Source: Amblyornis subalaris
Taxonomy: Eukaryota; Chordata; Aves; Passeriformes; Ptilonorhynchidae
Direction of reading: 5' to 3'
DNA length: 64,000 bases
NCBI GenBank assembly: GCA_018881555.1
Contig: JACAXG010000081.1
Location: forward strand, 1,780,399-1,844,398
Made by a program: the position numbers and the translations under genes. The notes beneath the pieces were generated by a model. That model was given only the letters and a program-made list of their open reading frames with translations. It was not told where the DNA came from and did no database searches. Positions 51,044 through 61,139 of the stretch are shown here, piece after piece (the stretch's first letter is position 1; the number at the start of each line of letters is the position of its first letter).

Positions 51044-51476
51044 CATAAAATCANAGAATCCCAGAACGGTTTGGGTTGGAAGGGACTTTAGAGCCCATCC
51101 AGTTCCAACCCCGGCCATGGGCAGGGACACNTTCCACTATCCCAGGNNGCTCCAAGCCCCATCCAACCTGGCCTTGGATACTTCCAGGGATGGCGCAGCC
51201 ACAGCTTCTCTGGGAATTCCATTCCAGTGCCTCATCACCCTCACAGGGAACAATTCCTTCCCAATATCCCATCTAACCCTGCCCTCTGGCACTGGGAAGC
51301 CATTCCCCCATGTCCTGTTCCTCCATCCCTTATCCCAAGTCCCTCTCCAGCTCTCCTGGAGCCCCTTTAGGCACTGGAATGGGCTCTAAGATCTCCCCGG
51401 AGCTTTCTCTGCTCCAGGCTGAGCGTTCCGATCTCTCCCAGCCTGGCTCCAGAGCAGAGGGGCTCCAGCCCTGGGA
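51044..51476 (-). mobile_element. CR1 3' fragment, ~430 bp
   Basis: It begins at CATAAAATCANAGAATCCCA and extends past TTTCTCTGCTCCAGGCTGAG to CAGAGGGGCTCCAGCC. One of the longest in the window. Confidence 0.94.
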
Positions 51477-54402
51477 TTAGTTGATCTCAGTGCTCCAGCT
51501 GGGAGTTGCTCTGGCTCCTGTTCCACTCTCAGCCAAATCTGGAGCTCTGCAGGAGAAACTCCCCAGCACAGACTGAGCCGAACCCGCCCGTGCCGGCCCT
51601 TGGAACCAAAGGATTCCCGAGTGGGCTCGTGTGACGGAGCCTCACGTACTCAGTGCCCTGGGGGTGCCCCAGCAGGGAGTGTTCCCTCCCGGGAGCAGGG
51701 CTGCTCCAGCCTGCCAGAGCGAGGACAGCTGTGGATGGATCCGTGCGGGTGATTCCTTATGGATGGTGTGCTCCGGAGTGCTCCTGCACTGCCCTTCAGG
51801 CCTGCAAAACGTCATTTTATCTCCCTGGCTGCTTCTCTCTGCCCTCATGAATGAGGCACTCTCCCCCCTCAATGAAGGCTTTGTCTGGGTCTTCGGCATT
51901 CAGCACAAACTTTTTGATGCTCAGAATGAAAAATGCTGAGTTTTCTGCTCAGGCTGCCAGCGCAGGAACGCTGCTGGCTGGGGATGGAGCTGAGATGCTG
52001 AAAGCACTTGGATAAACCCACTGCATTTTTCCTCTACCTGTGTCCCACCACTAANGCTTTATAAATACTATTTATAAAGATTATTTATAATCTTATGAAG
52101 ATGATCCTGATGTTCTGTATGAGACTTGAGGACTTCTCAGTGTCCTTTTGGATGCTTGAGCCTGTTGTATTGCATGCAAAGTGTATTTAACTGCTGAACT
52201 CTGTCCTTGGTGATTCAGAGAAACTCAGGGANAGCAACACTTACTCCAGGGGCTCTGAGATGGGATTTTCCTCTAAATTTGTCTCAAAAGCAGACATTTT
52301 TATTATTATTACATTATTATTTCCTGATAATAAGATAAATAACACTGATGAGCTGAGATGTTTCATTTTCTGTGAATATGGGCCCTAGAGATAATAAACA
52401 CTGTGATAAGAGGCTTCTTTTTTTTGACTTTCTGCTGCACTATGGATTCATTCTGGGGAAAAAAGAGAAACTTTTGATGATAAACAATTTAAATGAAAAC
52501 TCACTTATGAAGTCACTAAAGGAAGGGTCACTGTAATAAGAANTATGGGCTGTCTAAGCAAGGGTTGTGTGTTTCTGGTGCATTTTTATAAAATGAGGGA
52601 ACTATTTCTTGCAGAATACAAAGATCCACTTCCGTGGAAAAGAGGAGGGAGAACCAGTGTGGCTGGAAGCACTGGAGGCAGCAGATGCATCCTTAGCAAA
52701 GTGAGCAGGTGTCAGGATCCCTAAATGATGAGAACATGGGAATAGGTGGAAAATCAGTGTTTGGGCACTTGGACTGGAAGCAGATTATTGGATGGCTGAA
52801 ATATGGGAGAAAAATNTCCGAAGAGACAGGACAGGGCACAAGAGGAGCTTTAGACCTGTGGAAACTTCTCCTATTTCCCAATTATCTCCAGCCTAATTGC
52901 AGAATGAGTAATTTCTTCCAAGCCTCGCCTCTGCCCAGATGTTAGTGCAGATGGCACAGCCTGTGCCAGAAAAGAGCTTGTAAATGCACACCAGGACCAT
53001 GACCGGCGTGGTTCCACTTCCAGTGACACTCCAGAACAAAGAAAAGGATGCTGCATGCNTCTCCTTCCTTCCCACACCTTCCCCCCTCCGCTGGAATTCA
53101 GGGTTCTCCAAAGGAAAAAGGTTTTCCCCCATCATCCCAGCCCCTCACAGTGATTTAACAGGGAAAAGGCTCTACCAGAGACCTAGGAAATATTTTCTAA
53201 ATTGTATCACAGCAGAACAAAAAGCTTCCTTGAGCCGTAGGCTCCAGGAGAAAGGAGGTTATATACGGCATTAATTTTCTATTCTCTAATGGAAACCATT
53301 GTCTGGCTTTGCCACAGCCTTGGTTTCCTAATGGTTGGGAGTAATTTGCCCAGATTAATGCTCTCTGTTCAATCCACTTAATGTCACTTAATTTCGTAAC
53401 ACTACAGGCTTTATCAGCAGGCAAAGCAACCCCTGCAAAACCCCAGCAGGCAAAAATGCCTGTCGAGTTTGGCTGTTGAGGCTGGAGGATGCTGCTTGGT
53501 GAAAAATGAAGGAATTGTTTGGAGGGAAAGAACCATCAGCGCACCCCTGGCTGTGCCCGGATTCTTTGTCTTTCATCGGACGTGTGCCCGGGTCACAGCT
53601 CGGCTTTTCTTTCCACGTCTGCCACAATGTGGGGTTTGTGTCCCTGGCGGTTTGGGAGCTCTGGGGGACTCCCCCAAGCCTGTGTGACACAGACCATAAA
53701 TCAGTGACCCAGCAAAAACCCTCGCTCGGTTTTCGTCGGCTTGGATTCGGGATGTCACCTCTTGCAAACATAAAGGCTCAGATATTTTCATTTCGGCTTC
53801 ATTTTGAAGGTGTCAGCTGCACAAGATGATAAAAACTGTTGTGTTGGTTGGTTTTTTCCCCATGGTTGTTCTCATCAGCTTTCTCTCCTTATTGCACAGA
53901 GGAATATTCTCTGTGGTTATCTTTTCCCCCTGAGATGTTGTAACATCTCAGTTCTGCCCCCGTTACACCAGCAAGGGCTTTCAGTCAGTCACTGTCCTGT
54001 CTTTGGCTACCCAATTTCCTCCTTCTGAATCATAAAATAACCTTTTATTTGGTTTAATGTTATCTCACATGGCATCCAACACTGTTTTGACCCCCTTTTT
54101 CCTGAGGCTTGTCATAGGAAAAAATGTTCAGTGCCTTTCCTCAAGCGAGACGATCCTTGGAATTGTGAACATGTTGAACAATTAAGTAGTATAAAAGACT
54201 TCTCAGAAATGCTATTTTGCTACCAGAATCTACTATTCTGGCCCCAAAAAAAATCACCCCAAGGTGATTGTAAAGCAACTGTAACAGCATTTCCAGGTTT
54301 TCACCCAGCTGTAGTGGTCNTTGCTTAGGGTTGATGGTTTTGCCAGGAGTTCAAGACTTAGCTATTGCTGTGATTGAGGGCCTGTGGTTTATTGACCACT
54401 GT
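51477..54402. other. Non-coding stretch
   Basis: Two short inverted repeats (52077-52094 and 53930-53951) are the only structures I can point to. Confidence 0.5.
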
Positions 54403-54550
54403 ATTCCATTCAGGATTCACACTCCATGTTTAGCATTTTGGGATTTGATAGAGTAAATTATAAACTCCATTTATTCCATTTATTATTCCACTCAGGAGTC
54501 ACACTCCGTGTTTAGCATTTTGGGGTTTGCTAGAGTGAATTGTGAATTCC
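54403..54550 (+). repeat. Imperfect direct duplication, two 66-bp copies
   Basis: The copies at 54403-54468 and 54485-54550 share TTTAGCATTTTGGG and most flanking bases, with about nine differences by eye. A 16-bp spacer (54469-54484) separates them. This is a local tandem duplication of unknown role. Confidence 0.85.
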
Positions 54551-54736
54551 TGAAAGACACAGCTCTGGAACTNTAATGCTTAAGAAAGGTTTGTAATCCT
54601 CTTTCCTCAGTATCCAGGGATCTCTAGGGTCTGATTCAAGGCCTGGTTTTGACAGTGTCATTCCATGCACTCAAATTTCTCAGGAAATCGCTAAGTTGTT
54701 GAAGAAAGCCATGAGGAAATATATATTCAGCAGCAG

Positions 54737-55022
54737 AGAGTGACAGGACAAGGGGGAATGGTTTTAAACTAAAGGAGTAGAGGTTTAGATGGGATATNGG
54801 GAAGAAATTCTCCCCCGTGAGGTTGGGGAGGGGCTGGAATGGAATTCCCAGAGAAGCTGTGGCTGCCCCATCCCTGGAAGTGTCCAAGACCAGGCTGGAC
54901 AAGGCTTGGAGCAACCTGGGATAGTGGAAGGTGTCCCTGCCCATGGCAGGGGGTGGGACAGGACGGGGTTTAAGGTCCCTTCCAACCCAAACCATTCCAC
55001 AATTCCATGATGTCTGTGATTN
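54737..55022 (+). mobile_element. CR1 3' fragment, ~285 bp
   Basis: GTGACAGGACAAGGGGGAAT, GTTTAGATGGGATAT, CCCATCCCTGGAAGTGTCCA, tail CATTCCACAATTCCATGATG. Confidence 0.94.
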
Positions 55023-56401
55023 CATACACTGCAGAGCCAGGCAAGGGAGTGGAAACACAGACACATGAGCCTGAAATGGGGCTGGGTGCTACCTCAAGGC
55101 TTTGAGAAAGAGAGGCTGTGGTGGTTACTCACCCACAGGGACNCACAGAAAGCTTTGAAATAGTAAAAATCCCAATGATTTTGAAGGAAAACCCGAGGAA
55201 CTGGCAGCTGGCATCTCAGGTCAGGAGAGACTCTCCTATCTCCCGATATTCCCCTCCCTCCTCCAGCAGCCATATTCCAATAATTCAATACACACTACAG
55301 TTTATTGGATCACCTTTATGCCAGGGAGCACAAAGCACTCAAAAACGAACCTTGATGGACCTGGGGTGAGTTTTTCCTTGGATCATCCCTCTTTGTGACC
55401 AGGATTTCTCTTGCCCACCCAGCGAGAATGACCCGGCCGGAAGATGCTTGGGAAAGGAGAGGATGAGACCACCCAGCAGTGGCTGCAGCAGCCCTGGGTC
55501 AGCCTGGGTGGCCTATTTGATCCTCCCCAGCTTTCCTTCTCCCTTTTCTGACCTTTCCCAGTGTGGACCAGTGCATGTTTGTGGTCCTGCAGGGAGGGGA
55601 GAGCTGGGGAGGGCAAGCGAGGCTGGACTGCTCCNAGCTCTCTCATCAGGGACAAACATGGAAGGAGAGGGAAGGAAGAATATCTGATGGAATATGAGGT
55701 GGATTTCTGTGCAGGAGTTTTTTGGAGAGGGTGTGGATGCAGTGGGTTTGAGTTCAGTCAGCCCAACCCGCTGGTGATGGTTTCCTTATGCTCATTATTC
55801 CTTAAGGAGAAGAAAAAAGGTTGTATTACATGAGGACCAAAATGTTTATGGTAAATTTCCTAAGCACAAAGATGGTGCAAGCAAGAAACACATTAAAAAA
55901 ACACACCATATTAAACACATGAAACATATCAAAACACCCCACNAACCTCCAATCAAACACAAAGGAAGAGGTGCAGAACCTCATTGACAACTGACAGCAA
56001 ATTCAAAATGCATTGTCTGATACAGCCTTGGGATGTCCACCAGAACACTCACCTCTAATAGAAAATCTCTTTAATTTTCTGTTTAGTCTGTGTAAGCACC
56101 AACTAAATCTTGCCCCAAAACACCCAAGACATCCTCAAGCCCCACCTCAGTGCTCCCCAAACCACCCTCAAACAGCAAGGCCGGCTTGGGTGGGTAGATT
56201 CGTTCATTTTGCAGGGTGAAACTCTGAGGAACAATTTGGAAGAAAAGCAACGTGACCTGAATTGTTCATGCCAGTGACATTTTCCCAAGGAAGTATGCAA
56301 ACATAAAAGGAGGAGCAAACAGCAAAGGAAAGAGCAAGGAGTGCTTGAGAGGAGAAACACCAAGTGCCATCAGCATTTACACTGTTGAAACCTGAAGGAA
56401 T
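55023..56401. other. Non-coding stretch
   Basis: Unique-looking sequence with no supported feature. Confidence 0.5.
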
Positions 56402-56528
56402 CACAGAATCCCAGAATGGTTTGGGTGCGAAGGGACCTTAAAGCTCATCCAGTGCCTCCCCCTGCAGGAANACCTTNCACTATCCCAGGTTGCTCCAAGC
56501 CCTGTCCAACCCNGCCTTGGACACTTCT
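56402..56528 (-). mobile_element. CR1 3'-end fragment
   Basis: CACAGAATCCCAGAATGGTT, GGGACCTTAAAGCTCATCCA, ending after CCTTGGACACTTCT. Confidence 0.92.
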
Positions 56529-57014
56529 AACTTGAGTTGGTAGCTTCATTTTTTTTATTAATACAGATTTTCTGCACAGATATCCCCCTGGGATCAGCAT
56601 TGCTAATCACTGGGAGTGCCTCTAACTGGAATTTCTCCTGGTTTAGGCACACGTGGGTGACGGGGAAGGAGCCTCTTATGATGAATTTGTCCACTCAAGA
56701 TCATCCAACCTTTTTTTCACCTGTGACGATGCCGTTTGGGTGCAGCTCCCGATGTGTGTGAGGTGTGTCAGGGTCAGAGGGTGTAAAATGGGTGATTTTG
56801 GTGNACTTCAAAGCGGAACGGGAGCCCCCGCGCGCCCTCTCGCGGCCGGAGCGGGGCCTGCAGCCCCCCCCGCCCGCCGCTGCCCCTGCCCGGCCGCGCC
56901 GCGGAGCTGCAGCCGCCCCGGGCAGCGCTCAGCACAGCACAGCAGCGCCTCGGAGCGCCCGGCCGGGCTCCTCCGTGTCCCGGCGGCAGCGGAGGGGACG
57001 CCGTGACCGCCACG

Positions 57015-57050
57015 GGTGTCCCTCGCTGTCCCTCGCTGTCCCCCGATATC
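57015..57050 (+). repeat. 10-bp minisatellite, short array
   Basis: Three to four units of the form CGCTGTCCCT lie inside the right part of the CpG island. Confidence 0.7.
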
Positions 57051-57095
57051 CCTCCGGGCCCCTCGGTGCGGCGNGGCCGGCGGTGGCCGCGCTCT

Positions 57096-57115
57096 GCCTC
57101 CCCCTGGTGGCTGCC
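57096..57115 (-). promoter_or_regulatory. Candidate CTCF binding site
   Basis: On the minus strand the sequence GGCAGCCACCAGGGGGAGG fits the CTCF core (CCASYAGRKGGC-like), including the run of Gs after CCACCAG. The setting in a CpG island is compatible. Occupancy cannot be judged from sequence. Confidence 0.55.
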
Positions 57116-57164
57116 GCCGGTGGTGCAGCTCCGACCTGCGCCCGCCGACCCGGCTGGAAACGCC

Positions 57165-57255
57165 TTAGTGACCCTCACTTACCATTATTTNTATTTATTT
57201 ACCATTGTTTATGTTTATTTATCCTCGTTTGCCCTTATTTACACTTCTTGGACCT
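57165..57255 (+). repeat. Degenerate TTATTTACC-type repeat
   Basis: Recurring blocks of the form TTTAYCNTTRTTTA at irregular 16-20 bp spacing give a T-rich stretch between the CpG island and the minisatellite. Confidence 0.6.
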
Positions 57256-57345
57256 TGTTTACGCTGCTTGCCTGGGTGTTTTAGGAGGAACCCTGCTGTG
57301 CTGCCCATGTGCAGTGACAGGACACTGCACTCACTGAATGCAAGC

Positions 57346-57404
57346 CCGGTGTTCCCCAGTGTCCCTTGGTGTCCCCCAGTGTCCCCCGGTGTCCCTCGGT
57401 GTGG
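57346..57404 (+). repeat. 10-bp minisatellite (GTGTCCCYYG-type)
   Basis: About six copies of a 9-11 bp unit read GTGTCCCCCA, GTGTCCCTCG and close variants. The same kind of unit (GCTGTCCCTC) recurs at 57015-57050 on the other flank of the CpG-rich segment. Confidence 0.8.
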
Positions 57405-57409
57405 CAGCC

Positions 57410-58464
57410 GAGAGCAGAGGCAGGAGGAGCAGCGCTCTGCACCTCACATTCCTCCCCTGCGATTAAAGCTGGTGCGCTGGCTGGAGGAGGAATTTCCTAA
57501 AGTGTTTTCCTGACGTCTGGACAAGGGTCAGACGATGAGAACATTTGAAAGGCTGCCCAAATCAGCTGGATATTGGATATGCTCAAAGCCTCCCCCATGC
57601 TGTTCGTCCCAGGCACTGGTCTGGGGAAGGTGGGGGACATTTGCGAGGTGAGGAAGGTGAGTGGGAAGTTGGGGACTCTCACAAAATGTCCCCACAGCCT
57701 TCAAACCAACCAGGCTGCCCTAAAAATGCCAAAGCTTGAGCACAACCTGTTTCCTCTGAAACCAAATTCCCACCAGGATGTCCCAGGAAATCCTGGGTAA
57801 AGGCACCAAACGCACCTTGGACACTCACAGCACTCAGAGCAGGGCTTTAAAAAGTGCTTTGCTACCTTCAAAGCAGGGAAAAGNGAGCCAGGGGCACTGG
57901 GGGCTTATCCTGTGCTTGTCAGTCCCAGGGATGCTCTGGCAACCTGGCTGGAAACCACCCCAGCTGCCCAAAAGCACTCGAGCACCTTTGGAAATCTCAC
58001 TCCCCTGCCTTTCCAGTTCATTTGCAGAAAAACCCCGTGCCTGGGAATTCTGCAGGGTTCCCTGGAAGCTGCTTTGGTGCTCAATTACACATTAAAAACT
58101 GTTGACAAACAATTTTGTGCACAAGGAAAAAACAAATAGCAAAGAAATGCACCAATGTGTGAAATTCTCATTTCTATAATTACAGGCAAATCCTCTAGTA
58201 ATCACTTAACCACACATTGCAGCCACGTGGAAATAACACAGAAGAAGTACAAGCAAAGTTTATGTACTTTATTAAAGCAAATCAACTGCAAATACAAATA
58301 AATACAATAAATACTTCTGTACTTCAAAATGCAGGATAGTAAGAGAAAGGCCTGTTTGGCAGAAGTCAGAAGGGAAACTTGACCTTTGGAGGATTTGTCC
58401 TGGCATTGGATACGCTGTCTGGAAACTGGATACAGGAAAACTGTATTGTAGAGACTGCTGGATT
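57410..58464. other. Non-coding stretch between the two CpG islands
   Basis: No repeat or exon recognised. Confidence 0.5.
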
Positions 58465-58745
58465 CACAAAATACAGAGAATTGTTAAGGATGGAAAAGCC
58501 CTCTGAGATGATAGAGTCCAACTGTTCCCCAGCACTGCCAAGGCCACCCCTAACCCATGTCCCGAAGTGCCACATCCACACAGCTTTTAAATCCCTCCAG
58601 GGATGGGGACTCCATCACTGCCCTGGGCAGCTGTGCCACATCTGCACAACCCTTTCCGCTGAGAAATTTTCGCTAATACCCAGCCTAAAGCNCCCTTGGC
58701 ACAACTTGAGGCCGTTGTGTCCTGCCCCTCGTTCCCTGTGCAGGG
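58465..58745 (-). mobile_element. CR1 fragment abutting the CpG island
   Basis: CACAAAATACAGAGAATTGT, GGAAAAGCCCTCTGAGATGA, GAAGTGCCACATCCACACAG. Its truncated 5' end lies at the left edge of the CpG-dense block. Confidence 0.9.
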
Positions 58746-59118
58746 ATGGCTGATGATGGAGGGGCCGGCGCTGACCTGCCCCGGGCGAACGCGACAGGGC
58801 CGGCGTGAGCCACGGGAGCAGCGGAGCGGCCGAACGGCGCCGGGCTGCGGTTACACCGAGGGAGAAGGTGATGGAGGCCGGGTGGGGCGGGCGCTGAGGG
58901 CTCATCGGGAGCGCGGGGAGGGCCGGGAGCGGTGTCAGGGCCCGATGGACTGGCAGGTCCCGGGGGTGTTCGGGGGAGCGGCGGGGCCCGGCGGCCGCGC
59001 CATGTGAAACCCACGAGGGGCTCGGCGGCACTTCCGGGTTCAGCAGGCGGGACGGTGTCCCCGCAGGGTCAGAAAGCAGCGCCGTCTAGAGTCACGTGTT
59101 CAAGTTTTCTTCCCCGGA

Positions 59119-59137
59119 GCATGCCGGGAGCTGTAGT
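59119..59137 (-). promoter_or_regulatory. ZNF143/Staf-type binding site, copy 1
   Basis: The plus strand reads GCATGCCGGGAGCTGTAGT. Its complement, ACTACAGCTCCCGGCATGC, matches the long ZNF143 (SBS) consensus ACTACAATTCCCAGCATGC at nearly every position. The site is in the centre of the CpG island. Confidence 0.75.
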
Positions 59138-59179
59138 CTTTTGGCACCAGGCTGCCATGTGGCCTGGCTGGTTCGCGGT

Positions 59180-59198
59180 GCATGCCGGGAGATGTAGT
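59180..59198 (-). promoter_or_regulatory. ZNF143/Staf-type binding site, copy 2
   Basis: The plus strand reads GCATGCCGGGAGATGTAGT and is preceded by CGCGGT, so the complement extends to the CATGCACCGCG end of the full consensus. It lies 61 bp from copy 1 in the same orientation. The match is longer than in copy 1. Confidence 0.78.
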
Positions 59199-59317
59199 TT
59201 CGCTGCAGGACAACGACCGCATGCGCAGCAGCGCCCAGCGCCGCGCTCTCTGGCGCCGCCCAGCGACCACAGTGGGTGCTGCAGCCGGAGCCCCCCGGCC
59301 GCCTCGGCGCCCCCGGC

Positions 59318-59346
59318 GGCGCCATCTTGGCTCAGGGCGGGCAGCG
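59318..59346 (+). promoter_or_regulatory. YY1-like element and candidate first-exon splice donor
   Basis: GGCGCCATCTTGG is the YY1 motif, often found just downstream of TATA-less start sites. Sixteen bases later GGCAGCG|GTGAGG resembles a 5' splice site. Together they suggest a short non-coding first exon of a rightward gene. The remaining exons are not recognised, so this is inference. Confidence 0.4.
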
Positions 59347-59399
59347 GTGAGGGGGGGAATAGCCCGGGAAAAGGGGATAAAACCTGGAGCTCCTGTTCT

Positions 59400-59792
59400 G
59401 GAGCCAGGAGAGCTGGGAATGCTCAGCATGGAGCAGAGAAGGCTCCAGAGACAACTTAGAGCCCCTTCCAGTGCCTAATGGGGCTCCAAGAGAGGTGGAG
59501 AGGGAATTTAGACAAGGGCCTAGAGTGACAAGACAAGGGGGAATGGCTTCCCAGTGCCGGAGGACAGGGATAGATGGGATATTGGGAAGAAATTCTTCCC
59601 TGTGAGGGTGGGGAGGCCCTGGCACAGGTTGCCCAGAGAAGCTGTGACTGCCCCATCCCTGGAAGTGTCCAAGGGCAGGTTGGATGGGGCTTGGAGCAAC
59701 CTGGAATAGTAGGAAGGTGTCCCTGCCCATGGCAGGGGATGGGACTGGATGAGCTTTAAGGTCCCTTCCAACTCAAACCATTCTGTGACTCA
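59400..59792 (+). mobile_element. CR1 3' fragment, ~390 bp, beside the CpG island
   Basis: GAAGGCTCCAGAGACAACTT, GATGGGATATTGGGAAGAAA, CTGCCCCATCCCTGGAAGTG, tail CATTCTGTGACTCAAT. It lies 50 bp past the candidate exon-1 donor and about 80 bp before the truncated PIM-like exon 6. Confidence 0.94.
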
Positions 59793-59875
59793 ATAAAAAC
59801 AATGAAAAAACTGCTCTGATTACAAGGCAAATTTACCTTTTTTTATTTATTTCATTTCTTAATATATTATACGTG

Positions 59876-61139
59876 GGCAAACACCACCTGATGAGGTGTT
59901 GGCACTCTGGGGAGAGAAACCAGCAGCCACTGGTCAGTCAGGGCAGGCTCCTGTCCACTCCTGTCCCACCCTCCACAGTGCCTGAGCTGTGCCCAACCCT
60001 CCCGGATCCATTCTCCATTTGGGAGGAGAGCAGGATGACAGGACATGTGCCACCTGCTCCAGGCAGCCGTGGGAGATGAAGCCCCCCCAGAGCTGTGAGA
60101 GGNGGATGCTCACGTGCCCGCTGCCCCCTCCCAAATCCCGTTATCCCACCCTCGTCACAGAGCCGGGCACCCACCTAGAGAGACCCGTCGTCNGAAGAAG
60201 AGCTGTCCCCGGATGATGTCCTCGTCCTGCTCGAAGGGGACGTCCCCACAGACCATTGTTGTAGAGCAGGACGCCCAGGGACCAGATGGTGGCTGAGTGT
60301 CCGTGGTAGCGGTGGAAGCGGATCCACTCNGGTGGGCTGTACACCCGCGTTCCTGCGGGACACAGGAGCTCATCGGGCAGATGCTGCTGCTCCCAGACCC
60401 TCGCCTGGGCATTCCTGGGAATGCAGGAGCTGCCCGGGGACACAGGGCGTGACCCTCTGTCCTGCAGGACCTTCTGTCCTGCACCCGAGTCTTGGTTACA
60501 AACTCTGGGGTGTGAAATGAAGCCGACGGTGCTGGAAAAGGGCANTGGAACTCTGGGGAAGGCCTGGACTTTACATGCGAGGAAAAAACCCACCCACAGG
60601 TGGGGAAAAACCNGTGTTTATCCAGCCCTGCACTGGCCAAAAATGCCAATCATAAGCCAGGGCAAACGAGGAGAGCGGAGCAGCCCCAGCCCTTCGTGCC
60701 TGCAAACCAAACCGGGCAGAGCTCAGGGTCTGAACCTGCCTCTGCTGCCCTTCCATGGGTGTTTTTGTCGGGCTGGCTNCAGCTCCAGCCCCAGCCCGAG
60801 CCAGGGTGGGTGNCGGAGGCTGTCAGCAGAGCCAGGAGCTCCTGTTTCACAACATCCATCCCTTGCCAAACAGCAACTTGGCAGCAGATGAAGAATTAAT
60901 CCCGTCGCCCCCAGCCAAGGGGGAACCTCCGGAGCCTGGTGGCCTCACCTGCACTTTGGGTGTAGAGGAATGTGTCACAACCGAATTCCAACACAGAATC
61001 GAGTGGAAGAATGGAAAAGACCTCTGAGATCATCGCGTTCCACCTGTGACTGTTCCCCACTTTGACAACGAGACCAGAGCTCTGAGTCCTGTCGTACCTT
61101 GAACACAAAGTTCACCTCACCATTGGCCAGGTCGACCCT
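59876..61139 (-). pseudogene. PIM1-like: PIM1/PIM3-like serine/threonine kinase pseudogene (exons 4-6 remnants)
   Basis: PIM kinases are constitutively active cytosolic Ser/Thr kinases that promote growth and survival. Three exon remnants are in order on the minus strand. Exon 4 (61139-60949) reads VDLANGEVNF, is broken by a CR1 (61106-60992), then resumes in frame as LEFGCDTFLYTQSAG and ends at a GT donor (60948). Exon 5 (60352-60175) follows a CAG acceptor and encodes [29 protein letters not shown], then [20 protein letters not shown] and RVS, ending at a GT donor. It is 178 nt against the 177 I count for the canonical exon: one extra A near 60257 shifts the frame. Exon 6 (from 59906, after CCCCAG) gives ECQHLIRWCL, then homology stops and a stop codon follows at 59835. 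DFG has become EFG, and about four residues before YT are missing. Exons 1-3 are not visible. Retained introns (596 and 268 nt) show it is a DNA-level duplicate, not a retrocopy. PIM1 versus PIM3 origin is unsettled. Confidence 0.86.
60992..61106 (-). mobile_element. CR1 LINE fragment inserted in PIM-like exon 4
   Basis: This is a 5'-truncated CR1 of the type whose 3' end reads GATCTCAGAGGTCTTTTCCA, ending in ATTCTGTG at 60992. It sits in the same orientation as the kinase remnant. The flanking codons AAC TTT (61112-61107) and TTG GAA TTC (60991-60983) are contiguous in frame once the element is ignored, which fixes both insertion boundaries. No target-site duplication is seen, as is usual for CR1. 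Confidence 0.8.

Larger units (their letters stand above)
56815..57150. promoter_or_regulatory. CpG island with candidate CTCF site
   Basis: This is a GC- and CpG-dense block inside otherwise ordinary sequence. It holds CTCCCCCTGGTGGCTGCC (57098-57115), whose complement contains the CCACCAGGGGG core of CTCF. Open reading frames run through it in several frames, as expected from GC richness, and none resembles a known protein. It may be a promoter or an insulator; no transcript evidence is visible. Confidence 0.55.
58745..59346. promoter_or_regulatory. CpG island, probable bidirectional housekeeping-type promoter
   Basis: A dense CpG stretch holds a cluster of core-promoter motifs: ETS/GABPA-like ACTTCCGGG (59030-59038), E-box GTCACGTG (59091-59098), two ZNF143-type sites (59119-59137 and 59180-59198), NRF1-like CGCATGCGCA (59218-59227) and YY1-like GCCATCTTGG (59321-59330). 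There is no obvious TATA box. Possible first-exon donors face outward on both sides: GCG|GTGAGG after 59346 on plus and CAG|GTCAGC after 58776 on minus. The genes served are not identifiable here, because no coding exon with known homology follows in the window. Confidence 0.72.

Noticed and set aside
58696..59007. Plus-strand open frame through the CpG island ending GGRAM
   Set aside because: It is anti-parallel to other open frames, begins in a CR1 and has no homology I can name.
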